Assembly: GCA_002256245.1 (NCBI GenBank)
Contig: NKIU01000003.1
Location: 536,614 to 600,613 of the forward strand
Source of the DNA: Pseudorhodobacter sp. PARRP1
GTDB taxonomy: Bacteria; Pseudomonadota; Alphaproteobacteria; Rhodobacterales; Rhodobacteraceae
Length of the DNA stretch: 64,000 nt
Direction: 5' to 3'
The stretch's first letter is position 1. Every line of letters starts with the position of its first letter. Shown piece by piece: positions 42,445 through 51,696 of the stretch. The notes beneath the pieces are model-generated. The model was not told the origin of the DNA. It saw only the letters and a program-made list of their open reading frames with translations, and made no database searches. Both the position numbers and the translations under genes were made by a program.

Positions 42445-42451
42445 TCACGCC
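42438..42451. terminator. 14-bp perfect palindrome at abutting convergent stops
   Basis: GGCGTGATCACGCC is a perfect palindrome made of the last codons of the FAD/GcvT gene and of rhaM, with their TGA codons back to back and no intergenic base. It is too short for a strong terminator and has no T-run, so transcripts may overlap here. Confidence 0.4.
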
Positions 42452-42759
42452 ATGTAAAACTGTTTTGGCAGCAAATACGGGTAGTTGGTGGTGGGGTCGA
42501 TCTCTATCTTCATGATCGGTGCCATCCATTCGCCCCAGCGTTTGTCCACATTTGAGGTGCGCAGATAGGCCTTGGTGGCCTCTAGGTCATCGGTTTCGAA
42601 AAAGCCGAACAGGGTCAGGCCGTGGCGGAAGATGTTGTAGTTGCGGATGCCAGCTTCGCGCAAAGCCTCTAGCATTTCGGGCCAGATTTCGTCATGGCGT
42701 TTGAGGTATTCGACCTCGTATCCGGGGCGGACTTCCAGCACCCAAGCGTATCCGGGCAT
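42445..42759 (-). CDS. rhaM: L-rhamnose mutarotase-like protein
   Basis: 104 residues from the ATG at 42759, the exact family length; the frame extends upstream but that part overlaps the next gene. The motif YLKRHDEIWPEM is diagnostic, and Tyr18 and His22 carry the same numbers as the catalytic residues of E. coli RhaM. It interconverts pyranose anomers of L-rhamnose or a related 6-deoxysugar. It is the last gene of a long minus-strand operon holding a rhamnose-type importer, and starts 2 bp after the sugar isomerase gene. Confidence 0.9.
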   Translation of the reverse strand: MPGYAWVLEVRPGYEVEYLKRHDEIWPEMLEALREAGIRNYNIFRHGLTLFGFFETDDLEATKAYLRTSNVDKRWGEWMAPIMKIEIDPTTNYPYLLPKQFYMA

Positions 42760-42761
42760 GG

Positions 42762-43571
42762 TTAACCTTTCCAATTCTGGAAACAATCCCGCATCAGGAT
42801 GGTTTCGGTCAGCACGTCTTCGGTAAGCGTGTTCATGTAGTCTTGGTGCACGGCCTCAAGCGCCAGATGGCCCTTGTAGCCCGCATCGCGCAGGGTGGCG
42901 AACATGGCGGGAAAATTCAGCGTGCCTTGTGCGAATTTGGCTTGCAGATGGCCCATTTTGGCTTGGCGGAGATGAACGTGTAGGGCGTGTTTGGCGAGTG
43001 GGTCGATTTCGTCCTGGCGGTAGCCGAGACAGGCGAAGTGACTGTAATCTAACGCCAATCCGATGCCCGTGGCATCAACCAAGCGTTGCACAAGCGCGGG
43101 GCTTTCGGCCCAGCTTTGCACGTGGGGTTCGACACATAGACGGGCGCGGTGGTGAGAGGCGACCTCTAGCAGCGCGGTGATCGAGGTTGCCGATTGCTGG
43201 GCTGCCTGTTCGCGCGACTGGCCGGGGTTGATCACGCCGGGAAGGATAAAAACCGTAGCGATTTCAGCGGCATCGGCGAAGGTCAGCACGGCGTCGATGT
43301 CTTTGATGTTTTGCGGCAGGTTGGCCGCCAGCGACAGGTTTTGCGCCACGATGCCATCGCCGAACTGGTGGTAGTAGTTTGGCACTTTGATGTTCAGCGC
43401 GCGGATTTTGTCGGCCACCGCGCGGGGGTCGGACAGGATTTCGGCGCGGCTGAGGCCAGAGCGATAGTGCAGGCCGACATCCAAGGCGTTGATGCCCAAG
43501 GCTTTGGAAATGCTGGCGCATTCTTCAAGCGTGCAGGCGGGAAACGACCATGCGGTGAGGGAGAGTTGCAT
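42762..43571 (-). CDS. Sugar phosphate isomerase/epimerase-like TIM-barrel protein
   Basis: 269 residues from the ATG at 43571 (MQLSLTAWSFP). AP-endonuclease-2-type TIM barrel (IolE/xylose-isomerase-like) with metal-site candidates Glu in LCVEPHVQSW, Asp-His in ALDYSHFA, His in HALHVHLRQ and Glu in LALEAVHQDY. This set fits a divalent-metal sugar epimerase or isomerase. It lies between an oxidoreductase and rhaM in the deoxysugar operon, so a keto-sugar or deoxysugar isomerisation is likely. The exact reaction is not recognisable. Confidence 0.8.
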   Translation of the reverse strand: MQLSLTAWSFPACTLEECASISKALGINALDVGLHYRSGLSRAEILSDPRAVADKIRALNIKVPNYYHQFGDGIVAQNLSLAANLPQNIKDIDAVLTFADAAEIATVFILPGVINPGQSREQAAQQSATSITALLEVASHHRARLCVEPHVQSWAESPALVQRLVDATGIGLALDYSHFACLGYRQDEIDPLAKHALHVHLRQAKMGHLQAKFAQGTLNFPAMFATLRDAGYKGHLALEAVHQDYMNTLTEDVLTETILMRDCFQNWKG

Positions 43572-43572
43572 G

Positions 43573-44622
43573 TTAACCCTCAATCTGAACCGGCGCACCA
43601 GAGGCGGCCGAGGCATACATCGCGGCGATGGCCTCGGTCACGCGGGCACCGTTTTCGCCATTGGCGGGGTTGCCTACGGGTTTGCCCGCGCAGAGGGCCG
43701 CAAAATGGCTGACGGGCAGGGTGCCGTCGTAATCGGCTTCACCGGGGGCCATCTGATAGACCTCATTTGTGCCATCAAGGCGCGACAGTTCCAGCCGCGC
43801 GCGGCCCGCTTCGCAATCAAACCAGATCACGCCCTCGGTGCCGTAGATGCGCACATCGGTGTGCATGCCGCGTTGTTTTGGCACGGTGGAGGCGCCAGAC
43901 AGCGCCACGCTTGCGCCATTGGTGCAGCGACCGACGGCGGCGTCGTAGTAATCGACTCCGGTTTTCGATTTGGTATCAAGGCAGTAGATGGATTGGAACT
44001 GCACATCGGCGACATAGCACAGCCAGGCGAGGGAATGGCTCATCTGGCCCCAGGCATAGCCGCCGGCCTTGGCGGGATCGGACCAGGTCGAGGCTGGCGG
44101 GCGGAAAAGGTGGTTCGCGGTTTCCAGCATCGGCTCGCCTGCCATCAGATCATCCAAGGCGCTGCCCATCTGACAGGCGGCATGGCGGACCTGACCGATT
44201 TTGCCTCGCTTGACCCAATCGGCGGCTTGCGCCGAGAATTTGGTGTAATTCAGGCCGGTGGAGATCAGCACCTCACGCCCTGCCGCAATGCCAGCGGCGG
44301 CAATGGCGCGGCCATCGGCGGCGCTGGTGGCCATCGGCTTTTCGACCAGCACATGCGCGCCAGCCTGAAGGGCGGCGATGGCGGGCTTGGTGTGGGCGAT
44401 GTGGGGGGTGGAGATGATCACGCCGTCAAGGCCCTCGGCCTGAACCATTTCCGCCACGTTGCTATAGCGGGCGGTGATGCCGAACTGATCGCCGACCAAC
44501 TTCAGGCGGGCAGGGTCCAGATCACAAATGGCAATTTTTTCAACATCACCCGAGGCTTGCAGGGTGGGGATATGGTTGAAGCAGGCCCACCAGCCGATGC
44601 CGACGACTCCGATCTTTGCCAT
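43573..44622 (-). CDS. Gfo/Idh/MocA-family oxidoreductase
   Basis: 349 residues from the ATG at 44622, one base after the regulator stop. N-terminal Rossmann fold (IGVVGIGWWACFNHIP) and the family Lys in HVLVEKPMATS, followed by a substrate domain. It is an NAD(P)-dependent sugar or cyclitol dehydrogenase acting in the cytoplasm. In this operon it could oxidise the imported deoxysugar, in parallel with or instead of the SDR encoded divergently, or act with the neighbouring isomerase on an alternative sugar. Confidence 0.87.
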   Translation of the reverse strand: MAKIGVVGIGWWACFNHIPTLQASGDVEKIAICDLDPARLKLVGDQFGITARYSNVAEMVQAEGLDGVIISTPHIAHTKPAIAALQAGAHVLVEKPMATSAADGRAIAAAGIAAGREVLISTGLNYTKFSAQAADWVKRGKIGQVRHAACQMGSALDDLMAGEPMLETANHLFRPPASTWSDPAKAGGYAWGQMSHSLAWLCYVADVQFQSIYCLDTKSKTGVDYYDAAVGRCTNGASVALSGASTVPKQRGMHTDVRIYGTEGVIWFDCEAGRARLELSRLDGTNEVYQMAPGEADYDGTLPVSHFAALCAGKPVGNPANGENGARVTEAIAAMYASAASGAPVQIEG

Positions 44623-44623
44623 G

Positions 44624-45352
44624 TCAGTCTTCCTGTGTGCCCGAGGAATGGATGGTCGATTGGTACACATTCTGCATGTGCACCTCGGCGGCGGCGGCGG
44701 CGGCGGCAGGGTCGCGCGCTTTCAGCGCATCCAGCAGTCGGCGGTGGTCTTGCAGCGATTGTTGCAGCACGCCGGGGCGCTCTGAGGCGCGTTTGCGAAA
44801 TTCGAGCCCAATCACATTCAGGCTTTCGCCGATGCGCTTGAGAAACGCGTTGCCCGAGCCGATCCAGATGATTTCATGAAACTCGAAGTCAGATTTGCGG
44901 AAGGCCAAAGCATCGCCGATGGTGTCGTGCTGGGTGGCCAGCAAAGTTTCCAGGCGGGCCAGATCAGCCTCGGTGATGTTGACGGCGGCGCGGCGAGCCA
45001 CGTCTGATTCGATCAGCGCGCGGGCGTCGTAAAGCTCGCGGATATTCATCTGCTCAAGCGAGAGGTAGAATTGCAGCGGGCCGAGCAGCGCATCCGGGCC
45101 AAGATCGCTGATATAGGCCCCGCCGCCTTGGCGCGATTTCACCACGCCCAGCACAGCAAGGCCCCGCATCGCCTCGCGCACCGAAGGTCTTGAAACATCA
45201 AGAGAAACCGCAAGGTCGCGTTCAGGCGGCAGTGCATCGCCCGCCTTCAGCACACCGGACTTCACCATGTCGAGGATACGGCGCACCACCATTTCGGCGA
45301 CGGATTCGCGTTGGATCGGGGTGTCAAACTCGATGCGGATCGGATCGGTCAT
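44624..45352 (-). CDS. GntR-family (FadR/FCD) regulator of the deoxysugar operons
   Basis: 242 residues: winged helix (about 15-80, [23 protein letters not shown]) and FCD ligand domain with candidate metal residues (Asp in DARALIE, His in SDFEFHEII and later His). It is encoded between permease and oxidoreductase genes, overlapping the permease stop-start by 4 bases. The 19-bp palindrome TAATTGG-N5-CCAATTA in the divergent promoter at 52871 looks like a FadR/UxuR-type operator and is the probable target. A 2-keto-3-deoxy acid or sugar acid is the likely effector. Confidence 0.88.
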   Translation of the reverse strand: MTDPIRIEFDTPIQRESVAEMVVRRILDMVKSGVLKAGDALPPERDLAVSLDVSRPSVREAMRGLAVLGVVKSRQGGGAYISDLGPDALLGPLQFYLSLEQMNIRELYDARALIESDVARRAAVNITEADLARLETLLATQHDTIGDALAFRKSDFEFHEIIWIGSGNAFLKRIGESLNVIGLEFRKRASERPGVLQQSLQDHRRLLDALKARDPAAAAAAAEVHMQNVYQSTIHSSGTQED

Positions 45353-46299
45353 GCGGCGGCCTCTGGTCTGAGGGTGGGAAGTTTGATGCGGGGGATCACC
45401 ACTGACGCGATCAGCAACAGGCCAATCACCCCCGTTTGGATATGCCCTGTGATGTTCAAAAGCGCCATGCCGTTGCGCAGGTTCAGCACGATCAGGATAG
45501 ACAGCAAGGTGCCCACCAGCGTGCCCTTGCCGCCAAATATGCTGACGCCGCCCAACAAGACGATGGTGATCACGTCGAGTTCAAACCCCGAGGCCACATC
45601 GCCACGCACCGCACCGACGCGGGCGGCGTAAAGCAGGCCCGCGAAGGCGGCGGCGGTGCCGGACATGGTGAAGATGATGATTTTATGCCGGGCGGTGTCG
45701 ATGCCCGCGAAATCGGCGACATCGCGGTTTGATCCGATGACATAGGTTTTGCGGCCAAAGCCCGAGCGTTCGAGCAGGATATAGAGCAGCACGAACAGCA
45801 CCACAAAGGCGATCAGCGCGAAGGGCACCGGGCCGATCAGGCCGCGTTGCCCAAGGGCTGCGAACCAATCCGGAAAGCTGCCGATGCCGCGATCCTCCAG
45901 CATCACACGGGCGAGGCCGCGAAAGCCGATCAGCGTGGCCAAAGTGACGACAAGGCTGGGCAGGCCAAGGCGGGCGACAAACCAGCCGTTGAACAACCCG
46001 CCCGCGATGCCGATGGTCAGGCAGATCAGGATGACAAGCGGGGCGGGGACGCCCATCTGGAAAAGATAGCCGAAGGTGCAGGCGGAAAGCCCCATCATCG
46101 AGCCGATGGAGAGGTCAATCTCGGCGTTGATGATCACGAAGGTCATCACAAGGGCAAGGATGATCTTCTCGATGGAAAGCTGGAACAGGTTGATTTGATT
46201 GGAGATGCCAAGGAAATCGGGGGCCACGATGGCGTTGAAGGTAAAGATCACCACAAGGCAGGCGAACAGGAAGCCTTCCCATGAGAACAGACGGCTCAT
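45349..46299 (-). CDS. rhaQ: Rhamnose-type ABC transporter permease, subunit 2
   Basis: 316 residues, RbsC-type permease with about eight to ten spans and the signature [20 protein letters not shown] near residue 53. It pairs with the preceding permease (4-bp overlap at 46296-46299) in a heterodimeric channel, as in the rhizobial RhaPQ system. The symbol is by synteny with rhaS/rhaT/rhaM; which of the two permeases is P or Q is not certain. Confidence 0.85.
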   Translation of the reverse strand: MSRLFSWEGFLFACLVVIFTFNAIVAPDFLGISNQINLFQLSIEKIILALVMTFVIINAEIDLSIGSMMGLSACTFGYLFQMGVPAPLVILICLTIGIAGGLFNGWFVARLGLPSLVVTLATLIGFRGLARVMLEDRGIGSFPDWFAALGQRGLIGPVPFALIAFVVLFVLLYILLERSGFGRKTYVIGSNRDVADFAGIDTARHKIIIFTMSGTAAAFAGLLYAARVGAVRGDVASGFELDVITIVLLGGVSIFGGKGTLVGTLLSILIVLNLRNGMALLNITGHIQTGVIGLLLIASVVIPRIKLPTLRPEAAA

Positions 46300-47306
46300 T
46301 TCGAGTCTCCTTTCTTGGCGCGAAGTTTTGCGAGGCGGCGGGACAGAAGGGTGTCGGTTGCGACTGCGGCCAAGATCAGCGCACCAAGCACGGCTTCGCG
46401 CCAGAACTCAGAGACGACGGCCCAGCGGACAAGGCTGGTTTCCAACAAATCGACCAGGATCGCACCAAGGAAAGCGCCGATCACCGAACCCGATCCGCCG
46501 AAGATATTGACGCCGCCGACGACCGAGGAGGCGACGGATTTCAGTTCGAACCCCAGCCCTGCGACCACGGTGATGGTGCCGAAACGGGCAAGGAACATGA
46601 AGCCCGCAAGGCCTGCCATCAGGCCCGACAGCGCGAAGGCGGCGAACACCACGCGTTTGGCGTCGATGCCGGCCATGTCGGCGGCTTCGGGGTTTGACCC
46701 GACCGCGAACAGTTGCCGGGCAGGGCGCAGTTGGGTGAGGCAGAGGTGGACGAGGATCACCACGACAAGGCTGGCGGTGAAGCCCGCGCGAAACTCCATC
46801 GCCCCAATGCTGAACACCGGCAGGTTCGGAAAATCGGTCAGCCAAGCGGGCAGGCCGCTGGTGGTGATGGATTTCGCGTCGGAGTATTCCACGAGAAACG
46901 AGCGATAAAGCGCCATGGTGGCAAGGGTGACGATGATCGACGGCACGCGGGCATAGGCCACCAAAGCGCCGTTGACCATGCCGAAGGCGGTGCCGACGGC
47001 GGCAGAGTAAAGCAACAAAATCAATGGGTTAAGGTCAGGATTGTTGGTGATGATCGACCCGGTGGCGAAGGCCGCGAAGCCCACCATTGAGCCCACCGAC
47101 AGGTCGATGTTGCGGGTTAGGATCACCAGAGTTTGCCCCGTGGCGATCAGCGCCATGATGGCGACTGAGGAGGAAATGCGGTTGAACAGACGGCCGTTCA
47201 GATAGCCCTCGATTTGCGCCGCGAAGAACAGGATGACGATGGCAAGCACCGCCAGCAGCGCCAGAATGCGCAAAGCGGCGGGGGAAAGGCGAGAGATTAG
47301 GCCCAT
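46296..47306 (-). CDS. rhaP: Rhamnose-type ABC transporter permease, subunit 1
   Basis: 336 residues, multi-span RbsC-type permease with the signature [19 protein letters not shown] near residue 62 and C-terminal basic tail. Its start codon overlaps the last base of the ATPase gene, and its stop overlaps the next permease. The first span is preceded by a short cytoplasmic segment. It forms half of the sugar channel. Confidence 0.85.
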   Translation of the reverse strand: MGLISRLSPAALRILALLAVLAIVILFFAAQIEGYLNGRLFNRISSSVAIMALIATGQTLVILTRNIDLSVGSMVGFAAFATGSIITNNPDLNPLILLLYSAAVGTAFGMVNGALVAYARVPSIIVTLATMALYRSFLVEYSDAKSITTSGLPAWLTDFPNLPVFSIGAMEFRAGFTASLVVVILVHLCLTQLRPARQLFAVGSNPEAADMAGIDAKRVVFAAFALSGLMAGLAGFMFLARFGTITVVAGLGFELKSVASSVVGGVNIFGGSGSVIGAFLGAILVDLLETSLVRWAVVSEFWREAVLGALILAAVATDTLLSRRLAKLRAKKGDSK

Positions 47307-48799
47307 CAGGCGGCGTCCTTTTGTCCGGTGGCAAGCGCCATGATGGATTCCTGGCTGGCATCTGCGTGGTCAATGATCGCCATCTGGCGGCCCTCGCGCA
47401 TCACCAGAATGCGGTCGCCAAGGGCGAGGACTTCGGGCAGATCGGACGAAATCACCAAAGCCGTGCCACCCGCGGCGGTAAAGGCGCGGATCAGGGCGTG
47501 AACCTCGGCCTTGGCACCCACGTCGATGCCACGGGTCGGCTCGTCAACGATCAACAGGTCTGGCGCCATGTTCAGCCACTTGGCCAGCATCACCTTTTGC
47601 TGGTTGCCACCCGACAGATTGCCCACCGCGATATCGGTGTTCGGCGTGCGGATGTTCAGCTTTTGCTTGTAATCCCAAGCGGTTGCCACTTCAGCCCCGG
47701 TGTTGATCAACCCCAGTGGCGAGAGATACTTCTGCAACGTCGCAAGCGTGATGTTCCAGCGGATCGGCAGCGCCATCGCCAGCCCCATCTTGCGGCGATC
47801 CTCCGAGACATAGGCGATTCCGTTGTCGATGGCCTCGCGTGACGAGGTGATTTTCAAAGGCGCACCTTTGTAGGTGACGGTGCCAGAGGTGGTTTTCAGC
47901 ATCCCGAACAGGGCCAAAGCCACATCGGTGCGGCGCGCGCCGATCAGGCCCGCCATCGCCAGAACCTCGCCGCGTTTAAGATCGAAAGTGATGCCCTGAA
48001 ACACGCCATCAACGCCAAGGCCTTGCACAGACAGCAAAGTTTCCGACGTGGCGGTCGAGGGCATCTTGGTGAAATAGTTGCCAACCTCGCGCCCCACCAT
48101 CTCGGCGATCAGGGTTTGCGGGTCGGTTTCGGTGATCAGTTTGGTGGAAATATGCTTGCCGTCGCGGATCACCGAGACGCGGTTGGCAAGTTCAAACACC
48201 TCCTCCAACCGATGCGAGATATAGACCACCGAGACGCCATCTTCGGCCAAAGCGCGCGCTATGCGGCGAAGTTCCGTCGCCTCATGCGCCGAAAGGCTGG
48301 CGGTCGGTTCGTCCATGATCAGCACGCGCACGTCTTGGGACAGGGCACGGGCGATTTCCACCGCTTGCTGTTCGGCCAGCGACAGGCCCGAGGCGATGCG
48401 GTCCACATCCAGCGTCATGCCGATGCGGGCGATCAACTCACGCGCGCGCCGGCGCATGGCGGGGCGGTTGAGCAACAGGCCGGAAGTGGCTGAAATAAAG
48501 ATGTTTTCGGTGACATCCAGATCGGGAAACACCATCGGTTCCTGATAGATCGCGGCCACCCCGCGCAGCCGCGCGGCTTTTGATCCGTTCAGCACCACTG
48601 CCGCGCCGTCAACCTCGACTGCGCCGGACGAGGGTTGGTGAATCCCGGTCATGATCTTGATCATGGTGGATTTTCCCGCACCATTCTCGCCGACGATGGC
48701 GTGAACCTCGCCGGTGAACAACTCCAGCGTCATATCGGTCAGGGCGGCGGTCATCCCGAAATTTTTCGAGACGCCCCGCAGGGCAAGCACAGGGTTCAT
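47306..48799 (-). CDS. rhaT: Rhamnose-type ABC transporter ATP-binding protein (two ABC domains)
   Basis: 497 residues with two ABC domains: first Walker A GENGAGKST, signature LSLAEQQ, Walker [10 protein letters not shown]; second has the degenerate loop GLIGARRTD, signature LSGGNQQK and Walker B LIVDEPTRG. CUT2-type ATPase energising the permease pair. Here rhaT denotes the ABC ATPase as in rhizobia, not the E. coli proton symporter. It starts 57 bp after the binding-protein gene. Confidence 0.88.
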   Translation of the reverse strand: MNPVLALRGVSKNFGMTAALTDMTLELFTGEVHAIVGENGAGKSTMIKIMTGIHQPSSGAVEVDGAAVVLNGSKAARLRGVAAIYQEPMVFPDLDVTENIFISATSGLLLNRPAMRRRARELIARIGMTLDVDRIASGLSLAEQQAVEIARALSQDVRVLIMDEPTASLSAHEATELRRIARALAEDGVSVVYISHRLEEVFELANRVSVIRDGKHISTKLITETDPQTLIAEMVGREVGNYFTKMPSTATSETLLSVQGLGVDGVFQGITFDLKRGEVLAMAGLIGARRTDVALALFGMLKTTSGTVTYKGAPLKITSSREAIDNGIAYVSEDRRKMGLAMALPIRWNITLATLQKYLSPLGLINTGAEVATAWDYKQKLNIRTPNTDIAVGNLSGGNQQKVMLAKWLNMAPDLLIVDEPTRGIDVGAKAEVHALIRAFTAAGGTALVISSDLPEVLALGDRILVMREGRQMAIIDHADASQESIMALATGQKDAA

Positions 48800-48856
48800 G
48801 GCACCAATCCGTCGGAAAATGCGCGGCCGAGGATGCCCCGGCCGCGCGAAAAAGCC

Positions 48857-49897
48857 TTATTTTGCAGCGGCTTCGACGTTGTCTTTGTTATAGACGGTGA
48901 ATGGCCCCATCAGGATGCGCTTGGCACCCTCACGGCCCGGATCGGCCTCAATCGTGTAGTCGCCCATGCGGCCAGCGGTGAAGGTTTCGCCGATGTCGCC
49001 CTTCAGTTGACCCGTGGCCAGACCGTAGGCGGTGTAGTAGGTGAGGTAGCCCAGATCGCGGAAATCCCACAACGCGAATTCCGGCGCGCAGCCGTTCATC
49101 GTGTAGCTGGCCATTTCCGACGGAAGGCCAAGGCCCGACACTTTAACTTTGTCGCACAAACCCTCGTCCTGCATGGCTTTTGCCGAGGCTTGGATGCCCA
49201 CGGTGGTCGGCGACATGATCAGGCCCAGATCGGGGTATTTATCGACCAAAGCCAGCGCGCGGTTGTAGGAAACCTCGGCCTGGTCATCGCCGTAAACCAC
49301 GTCAACGAGTTCGATGTCCTTATACTTCGGATCGGCGGCCAGCGCCGCTTTCATCGACTCGATCCACGCGTTCTGGTTCGAAGCATCGGGCGTCGCGGAC
49401 AGCACGGCCATCTTGCCTTTGCCGCCCAGAATGTTCAGCGCCATATCGGCCATCACCGTGCCGATCGAGCCGAAATCGACCTGTGCGACGAACACGCTTT
49501 CGCCTTTGCCGCCGGGGATCGGGCTGTCCCATGTCACGACTTTGGTGCCAGCGGCTTGGGCGGCTTCGGCGGCGGGCACGATCTGGTCACCCGCATTGTT
49601 CGACAGCATCACCGCGCCCTGTTTCTGGGTGCCTGCGGTGGTCATGATTTCAATTTGCCCTGCGGTGGAGTTTTCCGGGGTAGGGCCAGTGAATTCCAGC
49701 TTGCCGGGGTTGCCGAGTTCTTTGTGGGCTTCCTGCGCGCCCTCGTTGGCCTGATCGAACACCAGAATGCCAAGGAATTTCGGCAGCAGAACCATGTTGG
49801 TTTCCTTGCCGGGCTCCAGCTTGATGGTGTCGGCATAGGCGAAATTTGCGGTCGTCAGCATCATCGCGGCGGCTGCACCAAGTAGAACGTGTTTCAT
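48857..49897 (-). CDS. rhaS: Rhamnose-type periplasmic sugar-binding protein
   Basis: 346 residues from the ATG at 49897 (GGGAGGATTACA upstream); signal peptide cleaved near Ala-Tyr-Ala-Asp, residue 22-23. A type-I periplasmic binding fold of the RhaS/LsrB group: the family stretch [19 protein letters not shown] opens the mature protein. It binds the sugar for the RhaTPQ importer. The AI-2 binding protein LsrB is a relative, but the surrounding rhaM and deoxysugar enzymes favour L-rhamnose or L-fucose. A small GC hairpin (49920-49936) lies just upstream of the ribosome site. Confidence 0.85.
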   Translation of the reverse strand: MKHVLLGAAAAMMLTTANFAYADTIKLEPGKETNMVLLPKFLGILVFDQANEGAQEAHKELGNPGKLEFTGPTPENSTAGQIEIMTTAGTQKQGAVMLSNNAGDQIVPAAEAAQAAGTKVVTWDSPIPGGKGESVFVAQVDFGSIGTVMADMALNILGGKGKMAVLSATPDASNQNAWIESMKAALAADPKYKDIELVDVVYGDDQAEVSYNRALALVDKYPDLGLIMSPTTVGIQASAKAMQDEGLCDKVKVSGLGLPSEMASYTMNGCAPEFALWDFRDLGYLTYYTAYGLATGQLKGDIGETFTAGRMGDYTIEADPGREGAKRILMGPFTVYNKDNVEAAAK

Positions 49898-49919
49898 TGT
49901 AATCCTCCCAGATTTGTTT

Positions 49920-49936
49920 GGCACGACCCCCGTGCC
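49920..49936 (-). other. Hairpin between the hydroxyacid dehydrogenase gene and rhaS
   Basis: GGCACG-N5-CGTGCC is a perfect 6-bp stem 23 bp before the rhaS ATG. It has no T-run in the rhaS direction; it may mark a processing or attenuation point before the binding-protein cistron. Confidence 0.45.
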
Positions 49937-49981
49937 GGGTTATTTCCCCTTGGTTTCCCGTGGGTTAGTGTGAACGTGTGG

Positions 49982-50935
49982 TTATTGCGGAACAGGTTTG
50001 CGCGGAGGCTGACCAGCCAAAGCGCGGGTGATATCGCCTGCAACGAGGTGTTGCAGTTGATGAATGGCTGCCTCGGAATACCAAGCGGCATGCGGGGTCA
50101 GCAGAAGGTTCGGGGCTTGCCGCAGCGGGTTGTCGGCGGGCAAGGGTTCAACGTGGAACACATCCAGCGCTGCGGCGGCGATGGTCCCAGCGGTCAGCGC
50201 CTGCGCCAGATCGGCCTCGTTGATCAACTGACCGCGGGCGGAATTGACCAGCATCGCGTGGGCCTGCATGGTTTTCAGGCGGGCGGCGTTGAAATATTCG
50301 GTCGTCTCGGCGGTCGCCGGGGCGTGCAGACTGATGATATCGGCCTCTCGCAGCAGGGTCTCGGGGGTGACTTTGCGCACGCCCATCTCAGCCGCTTGGG
50401 CTTCGCTCAGGCCGGGATCGGCGGCCAGAAATTGAAAGCCAAAGCCCTTCAGGCGGGCGTGAACGGCGCGGCCAATATTGCCAAGGCCGAAGAAGCCGAA
50501 GTTGGTTTTGTTGAACGGTTTCATCGGCTTGGCGATCTTCACCGCTGCCCATTCGCCTTTGCGCACGGACACATCCATCGGGACAAGCTTGCGCAGCAGG
50601 GTCAGGGCTGCGGCGGCGGTGTGGTCGGCGACCTCGTCAGCGCAATAGTCGGGAACGTAGCCCACTTTCAACCCGTGCTCCGCGCAGGCGGCGAGGTCGA
50701 TATTGTTGTAGCCGACGCCGTAGCGGATCACGGTCGCGCCGGGTTTGACTGCGGCGGCAGCCTCGGGGCCAAATGCCGCAAATTGCACCACGACCACATC
50801 GGCCCCGGCCACGGCTGCGGCGACTTCGGCGGCGGATTTGCATTGATGTGCGGCAAAATCGGCCCCGGCAGCGAGGGCGGCGGCCTGTTCCTGATCCAGA
50901 TTGGGGAAGGTGTAGTCGGTGACGACAACTTTCAT
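49982..50935 (-). CDS. D-2-hydroxyacid dehydrogenase, CtBP-like
   Basis: 317 residues from the ATG at 50935, which overlaps the preceding stop as ATGA. NAD-dependent D-2-hydroxyacid dehydrogenase fold: Rossmann motif GFFGLGNIGRAVHARL near 150, catalytic Arg in NSARGQLI, Glu in HVEPLP and His in TPHAAWYS. The C-terminal-binding-protein subgroup is suggested by the overall pattern. It would reduce a 2-keto acid or oxidise a 2-hydroxy acid formed in deoxysugar breakdown. It lies 84 bp before rhaS on the same strand. The substrate is unknown. Confidence 0.85.
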   Translation of the reverse strand: MKVVVTDYTFPNLDQEQAAALAAGADFAAHQCKSAAEVAAAVAGADVVVVQFAAFGPEAAAAVKPGATVIRYGVGYNNIDLAACAEHGLKVGYVPDYCADEVADHTAAAALTLLRKLVPMDVSVRKGEWAAVKIAKPMKPFNKTNFGFFGLGNIGRAVHARLKGFGFQFLAADPGLSEAQAAEMGVRKVTPETLLREADIISLHAPATAETTEYFNAARLKTMQAHAMLVNSARGQLINEADLAQALTAGTIAAAALDVFHVEPLPADNPLRQAPNLLLTPHAAWYSEAAIHQLQHLVAGDITRALAGQPPRKPVPQ

Positions 50936-51696
50936 GGTGAAACCTTCAGGTAGTCGTGAATGATCTCGCCGGGGACGAGGGTGAAATCGCAGCGCCAGTA
51001 GAAGCCTTGCAAAGGCTCTCGCACCGGCAGGCGAAAGATTGGCAGTTGTGCATTGGCGCGCAACTCGACGGTGCAGGGGCCTTCCCAGCACTCATGCACC
51101 ACCACATCGGACAGCCGACGCGAGGTCAGTTGCCGGATCGCCGGAGTGCCGTCGATATGGTCGATGGCTTTCAGGTTCAGGTTGGTGGCGAAGTCGAAAT
51201 AGGGCTTCAGGCGGGCCGGGTCGCAGGGGTGCTGTTTGTAGGGCAGGGTGGCGGTCAACACGTCGATGCCATTGCGTTCAACCGTTGCCACAAACAGATC
51301 GCCACGCGCTTCAAGCTGCGGTTTTCCCAGCTTTTTCGGCTGGCCGTGGGTTTCACGGCCATGCGCCACGCCGATATCGGACGACAGCACCAGATAGGGC
51401 GAATAGGCGCCGTGGCGGTCGCCCAAACTTGCCCCGAACATCACATTCGCCTCGGTGTAAGGCCCCAGCCAATCGGTGTCGGTCATCTTGTAGATATGGC
51501 AGCAGACCACATCGCCCTCAGGCCGCAGCGGCGGCGGCAGCAGCAATGCCATCGCCGCAGGGTCTGTGCGCCAATACACCGTCAAAATCTCGGCATTGCG
51601 AAAGCGGAACGGGAAGGGCGGCACCATTGGCGCATCCCAGGGGGTCGAAAAACCACCCTTGCGGATATCGTCTTCGGTGGGGCGGGTCAGCGTCAT
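50932..51696 (-). CDS. Acetoacetate decarboxylase family protein
   Basis: 254 residues of the ADC (acetoacetate decarboxylase-like) family, with the Schiff-base Lys pair in HGQPKKLGKP near residue 120 and the acidic residue in the preceding GRETHG segment. Family members decarboxylate beta-keto acids or act as aldolase-dehydratases through a lysine imine. It overlaps the dehydratase gene by 4 bases and the dehydrogenase by 4 bases (ATGA), so all three are tightly coupled. Its step in the pathway is not obvious, because the diketo-hydrolase route does not need a decarboxylase. Confidence 0.82.
   Translation of the reverse strand: MTLTRPTEDDIRKGGFSTPWDAPMVPPFPFRFRNAEILTVYWRTDPAAMALLLPPPLRPEGDVVCCHIYKMTDTDWLGPYTEANVMFGASLGDRHGAYSPYLVLSSDIGVAHGRETHGQPKKLGKPQLEARGDLFVATVERNGIDVLTATLPYKQHPCDPARLKPYFDFATNLNLKAIDHIDGTPAIRQLTSRRLSDVVVHECWEGPCTVELRANAQLPIFRLPVREPLQGFYWRCDFTLVPGEIIHDYLKVSP

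Noticed and set aside
48635..49885. Open frame of 416 codons on the plus strand over rhaS
   Set aside because: Antisense to a binding protein with a clear signal peptide and ribosome site.
48857..49897. LsrB-type autoinducer-2 binding protein instead of RhaS
   Set aside because: No lsrK/lsrF/lsrG-like genes nearby; the operon contains a mutarotase with RhaM catalytic residues and deoxysugar enzymes.
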